The notes under the pieces were generated by a model. It was not told the origin of the DNA. It ran no database searches and saw only the letters and a list, made by a program, of their open reading frames with translations. From NCBI GenBank assembly GCA_002010305.1, contig MTND01000021.1, positions 35,926 to 79,093 of the forward strand: DNA of 43,168 nt, written 5' to 3'. This DNA comes from Archaeoglobi archaeon JdFR-42. Its GTDB lineage: Archaea > Halobacteriota > Archaeoglobi > Archaeoglobales > JdFR-42. A program made the translations under genes and the position numbers. Shown piece after piece: positions 24,672-33,813 of this stretch (positions within the stretch are counted from its first letter, which is position 1; each line of letters starts with the position of its first letter).

Positions 24672-25709
24672 ATGTTCAAGATGACATACTACTGCCCTTC
24701 ATGCGGAACAGAGATCGAAAAGGGAATAGATGGACTATGCGTGGAGTGCTACTTCTCAAAAAATCATCTTATTACGCTACCGGACATTATCAGAATAGAA
24801 TACTGTCCAAGATGTGATTCTTATCGAGTCGGCAGTTCCTGGATCTCAAAAAACCGAGATGAGATCATTGAAGAAGTATTATCCAGATACGTCCATCTCC
24901 CAGACCTGATTTCAGATCCTGATTTACGATTCCATTATATAAAAGAGGATACATGGAGCAATACGGTTATTGTTACTTGTAGCGCCCATTTAGCATCCAA
25001 GGAGATACGAGGAGAGAGACAAACTGAAATTCGGTTCATTCCAAAAGTATGTGAGACTTGCAGTCGACAGGCCGGAAGTTATTACGAATCAATTGTCCAG
25101 CTCAGGGCAGATTCAAGAAAGCTCTTGGATAGTGAGATTGATACTTTCATTGAAATCGTAGAAAATATCGTGGATAAAGAAAGGGCAAGCGGCAATAGGA
25201 TGGCTTTTATATCCAGATGGATTAGAAGATCCGAGGGAGTTGATGTATACCTCAGTTCAAGGGCCCTTGGAAAAAAAATTGCAAGAAAGATTAGGGAATC
25301 CATGGGTGGAAAAATTCTGGAAAGTAAAAGTATTTCTGGACGGAAAGATGGGAAAGATTTGTTCCGATTTACCTACTCTGTCCGACTACCTTCATATACT
25401 GCTGGAGACCTGATTAAAACTGAAAAAAGCATAGCAGTCATCACAAAAAATGGAAAGGGAATAGACTTAATGACAGGCCAGGAGATTAAATTACACAGGG
25501 CATCTGTCAAGGTAATTGGAAACATCAGAACTGCAAAAAAGACTTTTGTTGTGGACGTGGACAGATATGCCATCCAAATTATTCATCCTGAAACCCAACA
25601 CATTATCACTGTAGAAAAACCCTTGATTCGGGTTCAGCCAGGAGATGAGATATCGGTAGTTGAGACCACTTCAGGGATTATAATCGTCCCGGAGGGTCTT
25701 CTCGGATGA
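24672..25709 (+). CDS. NMD3-family 60S/large ribosomal subunit export-type protein
   Basis: A 345-aa protein with N-terminal zinc-binding pairs CPSCGTEIEKG, LCVECYFSK, CPRCDSYRVG and the later CETCSRQAGSYYESIVQLR, the hallmark order of NMD3. In eukaryotes NMD3 escorts the large ribosomal subunit; the archaeal homologue probably acts in ribosome maturation. The start at 24672 gives MFKMTYYCPSC, with Met4 as an alternative. The stop overlaps the next ATG by 4 nt, so it is cotranslated with the Taw2-like enzyme. Confidence 0.85.
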   Translation: MFKMTYYCPSCGTEIEKGIDGLCVECYFSKNHLITLPDIIRIEYCPRCDSYRVGSSWISKNRDEIIEEVLSRYVHLPDLISDPDLRFHYIKEDTWSNTVIVTCSAHLASKEIRGERQTEIRFIPKVCETCSRQAGSYYESIVQLRADSRKLLDSEIDTFIEIVENIVDKERASGNRMAFISRWIRRSEGVDVYLSSRALGKKIARKIRESMGGKILESKSISGRKDGKDLFRFTYSVRLPSYTAGDLIKTEKSIAVITKNGKGIDLMTGQEIKLHRASVKVIGNIRTAKKTFVVDVDRYAIQIIHPETQHIITVEKPLIRVQPGDEISVVETTSGIIIVPEGLLG

Positions 25710-26731
25710 GTGGAAATAAAGCTGTCAGAGTTCCCAGATACAGAGGGGAGGAGGTAAGGAGATGGTTAGAGAATACTGGAGCCAAGGACAAACACAGGCT
25801 TATATTGTCAGACGATGAGTATGTGGAAATCCCAATCTATGATCAGTTTATTCCAGAAATTAAAGATGTTCTGAAAGACTTTGAGATAGTAACTCAAAAA
25901 ACCCCGATGTTTACGAGAAAAAGAACACTTTTTCAACTGCTTAAAGGAAGAATTCCCGATTCTTACCTTGATCTGTTACCGAGACGATATAAAATACTTG
26001 GAGATATAATTCTGGTAAAATTACCCGTAGAACTGAGAAAGTACAAAAAAGAGGTTGGTAAAGCCCTTTTAACCCTCCACCCCAGGTGTCAGTCTGTATG
26101 GCTGGATTATGGGAAACAAGGAATGATGAGGAGACCTCGTGTAGAATTACTAGCTGGCACAGGCAGCGAGACTACTCATGTGGAGAATGGGGTCAAGTTC
26201 AAACTGGATGTGACCAAGGTTATGTTCTCTCCCGGGAATCAAGCAGAAAGAATGCGAATGGCAAAAACTGGAAATGGAGAGCGAGTAGTGGACATGTTTG
26301 CTGGAATTGGTTATTTCTCCATACCCATGGCCGTCCATTCCAGACCAAAAAAAATTATAGCCATAGAGATAAATCCCGAATCATATGAATTCTTGAAATA
26401 CAACATAAAACTCAATTATGTTGAAAAAATCATTGATCCGATTCTTGGAGATTGTGCTGATAAAACTCCAGAAAACTGGGCCGATAGAGTAATCATGGGC
26501 CATTTATTTGCAGACCAGTATATACCTATAGCCATTAAAGCTCTGAGAAATGAGGGGATAATCCATTATCATGAGGCTGTGCCAGAAAGTATTTTCGATC
26601 GTCCAATCCATAGAATGAAAAAATATGCTAAGACTCAAGGAAAAGATGTGGAAATTCTGGATATAAGAAAGATTAAAAATTACTCGCCTGGGGTCTGGCA
26701 TGTAGTGGTGGATGCAAGAATTAAAGAATGA
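25706..26731 (+). CDS. Taw2-like SAM-dependent tRNA wyosine-pathway enzyme
   Basis: A 341-aa class I methyltransferase-fold protein of the Trm5/TYW2 group. It has the N-terminal RNA-binding segment, VVDMFAGIGYFSIPM (SAM-binding motif I) and IAIEINPESYEFL. The later segment DRVIMGHLFADQY replaces the Asn-Leu-Pro-Pro of Trm5 methylase sites, and the tail HYHEAVPE ... SPGVWHVVVDA is typical of archaeal Taw2, which transfers the 3-amino-3-carboxypropyl group from SAM in wybutosine synthesis at tRNA position 37. Trm5-type methylation is the main alternative. It is coupled to NMD3 upstream and 50 nt before RfcS. Confidence 0.78.
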   Translation: MSGNKAVRVPRYRGEEVRRWLENTGAKDKHRLILSDDEYVEIPIYDQFIPEIKDVLKDFEIVTQKTPMFTRKRTLFQLLKGRIPDSYLDLLPRRYKILGDIILVKLPVELRKYKKEVGKALLTLHPRCQSVWLDYGKQGMMRRPRVELLAGTGSETTHVENGVKFKLDVTKVMFSPGNQAERMRMAKTGNGERVVDMFAGIGYFSIPMAVHSRPKKIIAIEINPESYEFLKYNIKLNYVEKIIDPILGDCADKTPENWADRVIMGHLFADQYIPIAIKALRNEGIIHYHEAVPESIFDRPIHRMKKYAKTQGKDVEILDIRKIKNYSPGVWHVVVDARIKE

Positions 26732-26748
26732 AAATAGCTTACATACAG

Positions 26749-26762
26749 TTATAATTATATAT
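26749..26762 (+). promoter_or_regulatory. TATA-like element of rfcS
   Basis: TTATAATTATATAT lies 20-33 nt before the ATG at 26782, suggesting a separate leaderless promoter despite the short gap after the Taw2-like gene. Confidence 0.5.
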
Positions 26763-26781
26763 CTCCAGACTGGATACCATC

Positions 26782-27771
26782 ATGGGTGAAACCATCGAAC
26801 CAGTAATCTGGGTAGAAAAATACCGACCCTCAAAACTGGAAGAGGTCGTGGGACAGGAGGAGGTAACTCGCAGGCTTATCTCATACGTTAAGAGTAAAAA
26901 TATCCCTCATTTGCTTTTTGCTGGTCCTCCCGGTACCGGAAAAACAGCCTCTGCTCTAGCCCTCACAAAAGAGCTTTTTAGAGAGAACTGGCAGAACAAC
27001 TTCATAGAACTGAATGCCAGCGATGAGAGGGGTATAGATGTAGTAAGACACAAAATAAAGGATTTTGCTCGAACATCTCCCCTGGGAGGTACTCTTTTTA
27101 AAATAATTTTTCTGGATGAAGCTGATGCTCTTACCCCAGACGCTCAAGCTGCTCTCCGAAGAACCATGGAACGATATTCTAAAACGTGCAGGTTTATTCT
27201 CTCATGTAATTACCTTAGCAAGATCATAGAACCGATTCAATCAAGATGTGCTGTATTCAAATTCAGACCTATTCCTGTGGATGCCATGAAAAAACGGCTC
27301 TTGGAAATAGCCAGTAAAGAGGGATTGACCATCACAGAGGATGGTCTCAATGCCATCATTTATATTTCCGAAGGAGATTTTAGAAAAGCAATAAATGCTC
27401 TTCAAGGTGCCTCCACCCTCACCAGTACAATAAATGAGGAGACCGTTTATCAGATAACTGCCACAGCACGGCCTGAAGAGATATGGACTCTTATCGAAAA
27501 AGCGATGAAAGGGAGTTTCATAGAGGCGAGAGCCCTTCTTGATGATCTTCTCATAAAGTATGGCATGGCTGGAGAAGACGTGATCAACCAGATGTTTCGC
27601 GAGTTAATTAAATCTGGTTTGGATGAGAGTGTAAAAGTACGGTTGATTGACAGACTGGGAGAGATCGATTTCAGGTTAACTGAGGGAGCTAATGAAAGAA
27701 TTCAGCTGGAATCCTATCTAGCATACCTCTCCCTAGTGGGGAACCGATTACAGAACAATCAAAAAATATAA
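26782..27771 (+). CDS. rfcS: Replication factor C small subunit
   Basis: A 329-aa AAA+ clamp loader subunit. It has [16 protein letters not shown] at the N-terminus, Walker A GPPGTGKT (residues 48-55), Walker [10 protein letters not shown], the arginine-finger motif [10 protein letters not shown] (SRC), and the C-terminal collar domain. It loads the PCNA sliding clamp with RfcL, which is not in this window. The length is standard and no intein is inserted at the P-loop. Its 3' end faces the convergent DUF2240 gene with only 9 nt between. Confidence 0.96.
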   Translation: MGETIEPVIWVEKYRPSKLEEVVGQEEVTRRLISYVKSKNIPHLLFAGPPGTGKTASALALTKELFRENWQNNFIELNASDERGIDVVRHKIKDFARTSPLGGTLFKIIFLDEADALTPDAQAALRRTMERYSKTCRFILSCNYLSKIIEPIQSRCAVFKFRPIPVDAMKKRLLEIASKEGLTITEDGLNAIIYISEGDFRKAINALQGASTLTSTINEETVYQITATARPEEIWTLIEKAMKGSFIEARALLDDLLIKYGMAGEDVINQMFRELIKSGLDESVKVRLIDRLGEIDFRLTEGANERIQLESYLAYLSLVGNRLQNNQKI

Positions 27772-27780
27772 TCCCCTTTC

Positions 27781-28239
27781 CTACCCAAACAACCTGGCGC
27801 TCACTTCCTCTATCAGATCAGCAATTTCTGCGTCTTTTTCTTTGGCGACAATAAGAGCTACCACGTTGATATCTATTATTTCTCCATACTTTTCATATCT
27901 ACGATTGATCTCAGATGCCACTAATTTCCTCTCAGCTCCTGTAGCAATGACAATTCTATCCAGAATTGTATCAAACACCGAGTGTTCAATAATCTTCTTA
28001 AAATCTGGTTTGAAGTCAGGTGGAACAGATATACGGTCAATGTCGAACCCTGGATAAAGAGAGTCATTCTCTTGTTTTAATAGGCCTCTCCGAATTGCTC
28101 TATCCATCACAACTCTTGCTTGATCTGGAGAGAACCATTTCAGATCAAGAGACAATGTGAAGATGAACTCAGAGACTGCCAACGTGCTTTTCCCTTTCAA
28201 TTTAAAAGGAGAGGCTACAATATACATCATTTCAGCCAT
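27781..28239 (-). CDS. DUF2240 archaeal protein
   Basis: A 152-aa protein of the archaeal DUF2240 family: an N-terminal helical winged-helix-like part (SPDQARVVMDRAIRRGLLKQE) and a C-terminal helix bundle. The function is unknown. The chosen start, ATG at 28239 (MAEMMYIVASPF), follows a GGAGGG Shine-Dalgarno with 5-nt spacing and overlaps the end of the upstream gene by 8 nt; the adjacent ATG at 28242 also works, and a longer reading to 28263 seems unlikely. Confidence 0.7.
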   Translation of the reverse strand: MAEMMYIVASPFKLKGKSTLAVSEFIFTLSLDLKWFSPDQARVVMDRAIRRGLLKQENDSLYPGFDIDRISVPPDFKPDFKKIIEHSVFDTILDRIVIATGAERKLVASEINRRYEKYGEIIDINVVALIVAKEKDAEIADLIEEVSARLFG

Positions 28240-28687
28240 CATGTCCCTCCAACATTTTGACAATTTCCATTGGGTCTGTTCTTTGCATTCCCCTTGTGTG
28301 ATGGATATACAATGTGAGCATGTTCTGTGTTTTAATTGCCCTTATAAGAAATATGTCCTGATATAAAGGCACTTGGTAATCGAAACTTTCCAGATAATAA
28401 TCTACCTCAACGCGAAAATCAATTTTACCCTCCTCTGAAACTTCTTCCATCCAGCCTTTATCGAGGGGGAGGGGGGCAAACATACCTTTTTCGGCGATAC
28501 AGCAACGAAACTTTCGTTCTACCTCTACCAGTTTTGGCCCTAACCCGGTTGAAAAGGTAGAGATTTTATCAACATACCCGTCAAGATCATAGAGACGCGC
28601 GACGAAATCCCCAAGAGGTTTTTCATATCTACTTTTGTACACTTGAGCTGTTTTATTAGATGGGAAATTCCTGTATACTCTTTTCAT
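28232..28687 (-). CDS. Uncharacterised soluble protein (151 aa)
   Basis: Not recognised. It has no cysteine motif, P-loop or membrane helix. Its sequence has alternating strands (IDFRVEVDYYLE, VPLYQDIFLIRAIKT), suggesting a small alpha/beta or beta-sandwich fold. It overlaps the DUF2240 start and is probably translated with it. Upstream of 28687 is a leftward AT-rich ATTAAGTATTAATTA that could serve as promoter. Confidence 0.6.
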   Translation of the reverse strand: MKRVYRNFPSNKTAQVYKSRYEKPLGDFVARLYDLDGYVDKISTFSTGLGPKLVEVERKFRCCIAEKGMFAPLPLDKGWMEEVSEEGKIDFRVEVDYYLESFDYQVPLYQDIFLIRAIKTQNMLTLYIHHTRGMQRTDPMEIVKMLEGHDG

Positions 28688-28831
28688 AGATATCTTCTCT
28701 TTACCATTTACCTAATTAATACTTAATCAAAGTAATTAAAGCTAAGGCGATATTCACCCTCGATGAGATCCTTTCCCCAAAGTTGTTTCATGCCTGGTCA
28801 CCATCTATGTTTCAGTATAATTTGATAAAAG

Positions 28832-28840
28832 TTTTTATAA
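28832..28840 (+). promoter_or_regulatory. TATA box of the membrane protein gene
   Basis: TTTTTATAA lies 24-32 nt upstream of an ATG at 28864. This position favours the internal ATG over an earlier one at 28783, which would place the TATA box inside the coding region. Confidence 0.55.
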
Positions 28841-28863
28841 CTTTCAGTAACACAATAAAGGTT

Positions 28864-29601
28864 ATGATAAGCATTTCCAACATAATTTATGAAGTGCTGC
28901 TGATTATCAATATCTTTGGAGGTATTATCGCACTCTGGCTATTGACTGTAATTGACGAACGTTATAAAAACAGAATGCTCTTTTTTCAGGTTAGAAAACC
29001 CGTTTTTCTGGTCATTGTAGGGTACTCTTTAATATGGGGGATAATTCTCATAATAGAATCAGTCTTCCATGATATGGTCATTTACAAAATACTGGAATTT
29101 ATTATCTCAATATCTTTTGTAACCACTATTTTTTTCTGGATCATTTATTTGAAGCTTCTCGGTCCTGCCATCAAAGTTCTAAAAGCTCCATTCAAATTCT
29201 CCAAGATAGTTCTGGGGATAACTATTTTCTGGCTGGTGGCTTTCCAACTTGAAAATCTCATACCAGAATCGATCTTATTTCCCGTTAAGCTGGTTATTTC
29301 CTTTACTGCCCTGACAGCCATAATGCTGTACTCTTATGATATCTATAAAACACAATATTCTCCTCATTCATTTCCAATTGAGGTAAATATTCTCAGATTG
29401 CTGATCCCTGCCCTTATTGGTTTCGAACTATTGAGTTTCAGTCTGGTTAACGAGTTTTTTGGTCATGAGATTGTCTACAACCTCATGGAAATGGGTGGGA
29501 TAATATCTCTTGGTTATGCCATTCTTCAGTACTACCTGATGACAAAAGACCCTGGATACCATGGAGAGCAAGTTTCTGTGGGCTTCAACTTTTCTTACTA
29601 A
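28864..29601 (+). CDS. Polytopic membrane protein, unknown function
   Basis: A 245-aa protein with about seven hydrophobic helices and few charged residues, for example [17 protein letters not shown] and [21 protein letters not shown]. No transporter signature or catalytic motif is seen. The number and spacing of helices recall small sensory or haem-binding membrane families, but no histidine ladder is evident. The chosen start ([11 protein letters not shown]) agrees with the TATA box; a longer frame starts at 28783. Its 3' end overlaps the convergent ArgG gene by 17 nt. Confidence 0.6.
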   Translation: MISISNIIYEVLLIINIFGGIIALWLLTVIDERYKNRMLFFQVRKPVFLVIVGYSLIWGIILIIESVFHDMVIYKILEFIISISFVTTIFFWIIYLKLLGPAIKVLKAPFKFSKIVLGITIFWLVAFQLENLIPESILFPVKLVISFTALTAIMLYSYDIYKTQYSPHSFPIEVNILRLLIPALIGFELLSFSLVNEFFGHEIVYNLMEMGGIISLGYAILQYYLMTKDPGYHGEQVSVGFNFSY

Positions 29602-30772
29602 AAATCCGTTTCATCAATCTTCCCTGTAATCCGTGGAATTTGATAAAACCCTCCGCATCTTTCTGATCAATGGAAACACTATCGAATGAGACAAGTTCTT
29701 GAGAATATAGTTTGAAAGGTGAATCTCTTGCAACGACGCTGGCGTTGCCTTTATACAGCCTCACAGTCACTGTTCCGGTTACTCGCTGTTGAGTTTCATC
29801 AATGAAAGCGTTGAGATCGGCAAATAGTGGTTCGTTTACCAGTCCTTCGTAAACCAGTTCAGCCCACTCCTGCTCGACCAGTGATTTGAACTTCAGCTCT
29901 TTTCTGCTTAACACCAGCTGTTCCAGATCACGGTGGGCCTTTATCAAGATAGTTGCAGCCGGATGTTCATAATTTTCTCTTGCTTTTAACCCTAAAACCC
30001 TGTCTTCGATAATATCTGTTCGTCCAACCCCATGCTTGCCCCCTATTTCATTCAGAGTTTTTATGAGACTCACACCATCCATAGATTCATCATTCAGTGT
30101 TACTGGGATGCCTTTATCGAATCCAATAGTAATAAATTCCGGGTGTTCTGAACTTTCAGCCGGATTAACTGTCCATTCATATATATCCTCGGGCGGAATG
30201 GTCAAGGGATTTTCGAGATCCCCTCCTTCAATACTCCTACTCCACAGATTTTCATCAATGCTCCATGGTTTTTCTTTTGTCGCAGGCACGTCAATGCCAT
30301 GTTCCATTGCATATTCTATTTCCCATTCCCTTGTAAGGTTCAGATCTCGCATGGGAGCAATGATCCTAAGATCATACTCTCTAAAGATGTTCTCAAATCT
30401 GAGCTGATCATTTCCTTTACCGGTACATCCATGGGCAACTGCTTCTGCATTTTCTTTAAGAGCAACTTCAATAACTTTTCTAGCAATCAAAGGTCGGGCT
30501 ATTGCATGCCCCAAAAGATACCCTTCATAATCTCCATTCGCTTTTATGAGAGGGAACAGGTAATCATAAACAAATTCTTTTTTTGCATTGATGGTATAGT
30601 GCTTATCGGAAAGCTTCTTTCCCCTTTCTTCGGCTATTTTAAGATCTTCTTGAGGTTGACCAACATCTACGGTAACGGAGATTATCTCATCAAATCCATA
30701 TTTTTCTCTAAGGAGAGGAATGCATACTGTCGTATCTAGACCACCTGAGTAAGATAACACTACCTTCACCAT
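29585..30772 (-). CDS. argG: Argininosuccinate synthase
   Basis: A 395-aa enzyme joining citrulline and aspartate with ATP in arginine synthesis. It has the N-terminal nucleotide-binding motif [18 protein letters not shown], the [14 protein letters not shown] segment, and [20 protein letters not shown]. The ATG at 30772 is preferred, giving [11 protein letters not shown] at the usual distance from the N-terminus, with a GGTGGT just upstream. A longer reading to 30823 adds a sequence not typical of the family. It is a single gene; argH is not in the window. Confidence 0.95.
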   Translation of the reverse strand: MVKVVLSYSGGLDTTVCIPLLREKYGFDEIISVTVDVGQPQEDLKIAEERGKKLSDKHYTINAKKEFVYDYLFPLIKANGDYEGYLLGHAIARPLIARKVIEVALKENAEAVAHGCTGKGNDQLRFENIFREYDLRIIAPMRDLNLTREWEIEYAMEHGIDVPATKEKPWSIDENLWSRSIEGGDLENPLTIPPEDIYEWTVNPAESSEHPEFITIGFDKGIPVTLNDESMDGVSLIKTLNEIGGKHGVGRTDIIEDRVLGLKARENYEHPAATILIKAHRDLEQLVLSRKELKFKSLVEQEWAELVYEGLVNEPLFADLNAFIDETQQRVTGTVTVRLYKGNASVVARDSPFKLYSQELVSFDSVSIDQKDAEGFIKFHGLQGRLMKRIFSKKS

Positions 30773-30921
30773 TACCACCCAGAGGGAGTCCCTATGAGCC
30801 ATTAGTTTAAATATTTTATCCAATACATTGGAATAACCTCTATCAGATCTCTTAACTAGGTTGAGATAAATCCAATTGGTTAAACACTGCTTTCCTCATT
30901 TAGTCAATGTTAATTGATAAT

Positions 30922-30942
30922 TTGTAAAGCATAGGTTTGCAA
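30922..30942. repeat. Second copy of the TTGTAAAGC palindrome
   Basis: Nineteen of 21 positions agree with 22975-22995: it reads TTGTAAAGCATAG then GTTTGCAA. It lies in the divergent spacer between argG and serB, 54 nt before the serB start. Confidence 0.55.
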
Positions 30943-30995
30943 CTACCCTCAAGAATAATCAAGAGCAAATAAGTTTATTACTACCTTCGACAGAG

Positions 30996-32195
30996 ATGAT
31001 ACGGATGCCCATGAACAACCCACTCATAGGAATAACAGTCTATGGTATGGACAGGCCAGGAATCATTGCCGGAATATCCGAAGTCCTAGCAATGAATAAC
31101 ACGAACATAGTTGATATTGAACAGCATGTCCTCCAGGGACTGTTTTTTATGTTCATTGTTGCTGACACCACGAACTCGAATATAGCCGTTGATAGGCTTA
31201 CTGCTCTTTTGAAAAAAAAAGGTAAGGAGATAGGTGTTGAGGTAAGGGTTGTTCCCTTCAGACAATCAGAAAGAGCCAAAAATGAGCTGTATGTTATGAC
31301 TGTCCTTGGAAGAGATCGGGTTGGAATCGTATTTGAGATTTCCAGCATTCTATACCAGCATGGGATTAACATAGAAAAAACCAGCCTTAAAGCCAGAGAT
31401 GACCTCATATCCATTGAATGGCTCCTTGATTTAAAAGAGCATGATGTGAATCAGGTTAAAAAATTTCTGAAGTCAAAAATAGAAGAGTTTGGGCTGGATG
31501 TTGTAATACAGCCGGAATCGATTTTTAAGAGAAAGAAGCGGCTTATAGTATTCGATATGGACTCCACTATAGTAGAAAACGAACTCATAAACGAGATTGC
31601 CAAGGAGGCAGGAGTGATTGAAGAGGTTAAAAGGCTCACCTATGAGGCCATGAACGGTAATGTGGACTTTGAACAAGCATTGAGAAATAGGGTTTCACTC
31701 CTAAAAGGTTTGCCAGTAGAAGTTCTTGAAAAAATAGCTAACGAGATTAAACTCACTCCCGGAGCAAAGGAGTTGATACGGAGTCTTAAATCCGCCGGAT
31801 ATAAAACTGCTCTAGTCAGTGGAGGATTTACATATTTCACTAACCGTTTGAAAGAGGAGCTTGGATTTGATTATGCTTTCGGCAATGAGCTTGAGATAAA
31901 AGATGGTAAGTTAACAGGCAGGATTAAAGGTACAGTCATTAACGCTGAAGTGAAAGCAAAAATAATCGAAGATCTAGCAAAGAAGGAAGGGGTCAGCAAA
32001 GAAGATGTAGTAGCTGTAGGAGATGGGGCTAATGATACTTTAATGATAAAAAACGCTGGTTTAGGGGTGGCTTTTAATGCTAAAAAAGTTCTTAAAGAAG
32101 TGTCTGATGGATCCATTTCAAAAACTAATTTGATTGGCCTTGCTAGTGTTTTAAATCTGCCTTCTGAATTCTATCGACGGATTGACGATAGATAG
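30996..32195 (+). CDS. serB: Phosphoserine phosphatase with two ACT domains
   Basis: A 399-aa protein. Two N-terminal ACT-like regulatory domains (GITVYGMDRPGIIAGISEV and MTVLGRDRVGIVFEISSI) precede a HAD phosphatase with the motif FDMDSTIVENELINEIA (DxDST), TALVSGGFTYFT, and VGDGANDTLMIKNAG. It hydrolyses phosphoserine to serine; the ACT domains suggest feedback by an amino acid. The start is set at the first ATG (30996); Met codons at 31005 and 31011 are also possible. A TATA-like AATAAGTTTATT lies about 20-30 nt before it. Confidence 0.92.
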   Translation: MIRMPMNNPLIGITVYGMDRPGIIAGISEVLAMNNTNIVDIEQHVLQGLFFMFIVADTTNSNIAVDRLTALLKKKGKEIGVEVRVVPFRQSERAKNELYVMTVLGRDRVGIVFEISSILYQHGINIEKTSLKARDDLISIEWLLDLKEHDVNQVKKFLKSKIEEFGLDVVIQPESIFKRKKRLIVFDMDSTIVENELINEIAKEAGVIEEVKRLTYEAMNGNVDFEQALRNRVSLLKGLPVEVLEKIANEIKLTPGAKELIRSLKSAGYKTALVSGGFTYFTNRLKEELGFDYAFGNELEIKDGKLTGRIKGTVINAEVKAKIIEDLAKKEGVSKEDVVAVGDGANDTLMIKNAGLGVAFNAKKVLKEVSDGSISKTNLIGLASVLNLPSEFYRRIDDR

Positions 32196-32281
32196 TATAT
32201 TGTACACCCGGAAAGAAAGGGCACATCATTTTCCTAAAACCTTATTTTTTTAAGTTATTGCTACCTATATCTATGATATTT

Positions 32282-32301
32282 GATGAATGCAGATGAATGC
32301 A
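32282..32301. repeat. 10-bp tandem duplication GATGAATGCA
   Basis: Two exact copies side by side in the 234-nt spacer between serB and the convergent UbiD gene. Probably a replication slippage event; no function is proposed. Confidence 0.5.
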
Positions 32302-32429
32302 GAACAAATACTGAAAATTTATTGCTGAGTCATATTATCCTCCAGTCCTGATATAGGTCTTCTCTATTTCTGTTTCTGCTCTATCCTTCAGGTAGTATTC
32401 ATATTGGAGAAACCCTCAATAGCTGTCAT

Positions 32430-33812
32430 TCATTTCGGTTTTTTAGGAACCCATTCTTCCAGTTTTATTTTAGCATATATATCTGAAGGAATTGAATTTC
32501 TCTCAAGAAATGATTCGTCTGTTATAGTAGCATCTATTATCACTTTCTCCAACCTCAACCATTTGTGAAGTGCCTCAACGTTATTGATGACATCCAAGCC
32601 TTCCGAAAAATTTGTTCTTGTTATAACTGCCCATAAAACCTCCCTTTCATCAAAAACGTCAACATCATCATCAACCACAACTACCAGCTTCAGCTGAGCA
32701 GTTTCTGATAAAGCTGCAAGGGCAAGCCTCTTCGGAATTCCATCTCTTGTCTTTTTAACAGAAACGTAACAGCTCATTCTCGATTGTCCAGAGTAAGGAA
32801 AATGTACAGATTTCACATTAGGGTCAATCGATCTCAATTTTCTGAGAAGACTCCCCTCTTTTGGGATTCCCCCTAAATTGAAATGTTCCTTATGTGCTGG
32901 AAAAATGTGCTGTATCATGGGGCTCTTTCTCATATTAATTGCTGTAACCTCAATGACTGGTTTTTCCAGTCTGGGCTGGTAGTATCCAGTGATCTCTCCA
33001 AAAGGATTTGTAATTTCTCTTTTTCCAGGAATTATTTCTCCCTCGATAACCATTTCTGCGTCGGCTGGTATAAGAAATTTATCTCCCCACGTTTCTGAAG
33101 GCGTCAATCGAAATTCTTTTTCAAAAAAAGACGATATAGTTTCATAATCGTTATTTTCAAAGGGTGTGAGAGGGAGGGTGCCGAGAAAAAACAGCGGGTG
33201 ATGACCCAGAATTATAATAACAGGGCATCTGGAATTTTCTTTTTCATATTCTTCATGCACTAATGCCAGATGCTGTCCTGGATGTGCTACAAAAGTAAGT
33301 CGAGAAGAATCAACGATTCTATTTTTAACAAATGAGAGTTCATAAAATTCCCTTCCAAACCCCTTCACTCCATCAACCATTGTTAATGTATATCCAAAAT
33401 CTTTTTCATGAAATTTCGGGACAGGTAGATCATTCAGATTAATTTTCTCTCCTTTTAAGATTCTTTGTTTAACTGGTGCATCTTTTTTATCTATAACTTT
33501 TGGATATTTCTTTTCTTCCAGTATATTGTAAAATCCCTCCACAAGCTCAGTCTTTTCATCTTCAGCATCTATCAATCTGGCACATCTTTTTCTTGACGCA
33601 AATATGTTGAAGAGGATTGGAATATCTGAAGGATTTCCTTTGATGTTAATGGGATTCTGGAAGATAACAATGGGTGGGTCTTTTTCTTTATCAAGCTTGT
33701 CCAGAATAGTAGAAATCACGAAGTCATCCATTCTGACCTCTCTTTCTATCCATATGACTTCATCAGGGTATTCCTCCTCATATTGAATCAAAAACTCTCC
33801 CAACCCATCCAT
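32430..33812 (-). CDS. UbiD-family protein with altered active site
   Basis: A 460-aa UbiD-fold protein. Aligned by eye to its neighbours, it loses most catalytic residues of the prenyl-FMN decarboxylases: the Arg of NVGxYR is Lys163 (SFVKNRIV), the preceding Asn is Glu, and the first Glu of EGPFGE is Thr268 (TNPFGE). The second Glu (Glu273), the metal-site Glu in IPADAE and a His in PGQH remain. It may be a structural or regulatory partner of the UbiD encoded just upstream, with which it overlaps or abuts; the start at 33812 follows GAGGAGG. A role alone as decarboxylase seems unlikely. Confidence 0.8.
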   Translation of the reverse strand: MDGLGEFLIQYEEEYPDEVIWIEREVRMDDFVISTILDKLDKEKDPPIVIFQNPINIKGNPSDIPILFNIFASRKRCARLIDAEDEKTELVEGFYNILEEKKYPKVIDKKDAPVKQRILKGEKINLNDLPVPKFHEKDFGYTLTMVDGVKGFGREFYELSFVKNRIVDSSRLTFVAHPGQHLALVHEEYEKENSRCPVIIILGHHPLFFLGTLPLTPFENNDYETISSFFEKEFRLTPSETWGDKFLIPADAEMVIEGEIIPGKREITNPFGEITGYYQPRLEKPVIEVTAINMRKSPMIQHIFPAHKEHFNLGGIPKEGSLLRKLRSIDPNVKSVHFPYSGQSRMSCYVSVKKTRDGIPKRLALAALSETAQLKLVVVVDDDVDVFDEREVLWAVITRTNFSEGLDVINNVEALHKWLRLEKVIIDATITDESFLERNSIPSDIYAKIKLEEWVPKKPK

Positions 33813-33813
33813 C

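Noticed and set aside
30299-30739. 146-aa frame opposite argG
   Set aside because: Antisense shadow of a conserved argininosuccinate synthase.
30773-30823. Extended N-terminus of argG
   Set aside because: Argininosuccinate synthases usually begin just before the SYSGGLDT motif, which the ATG at 30772 provides.
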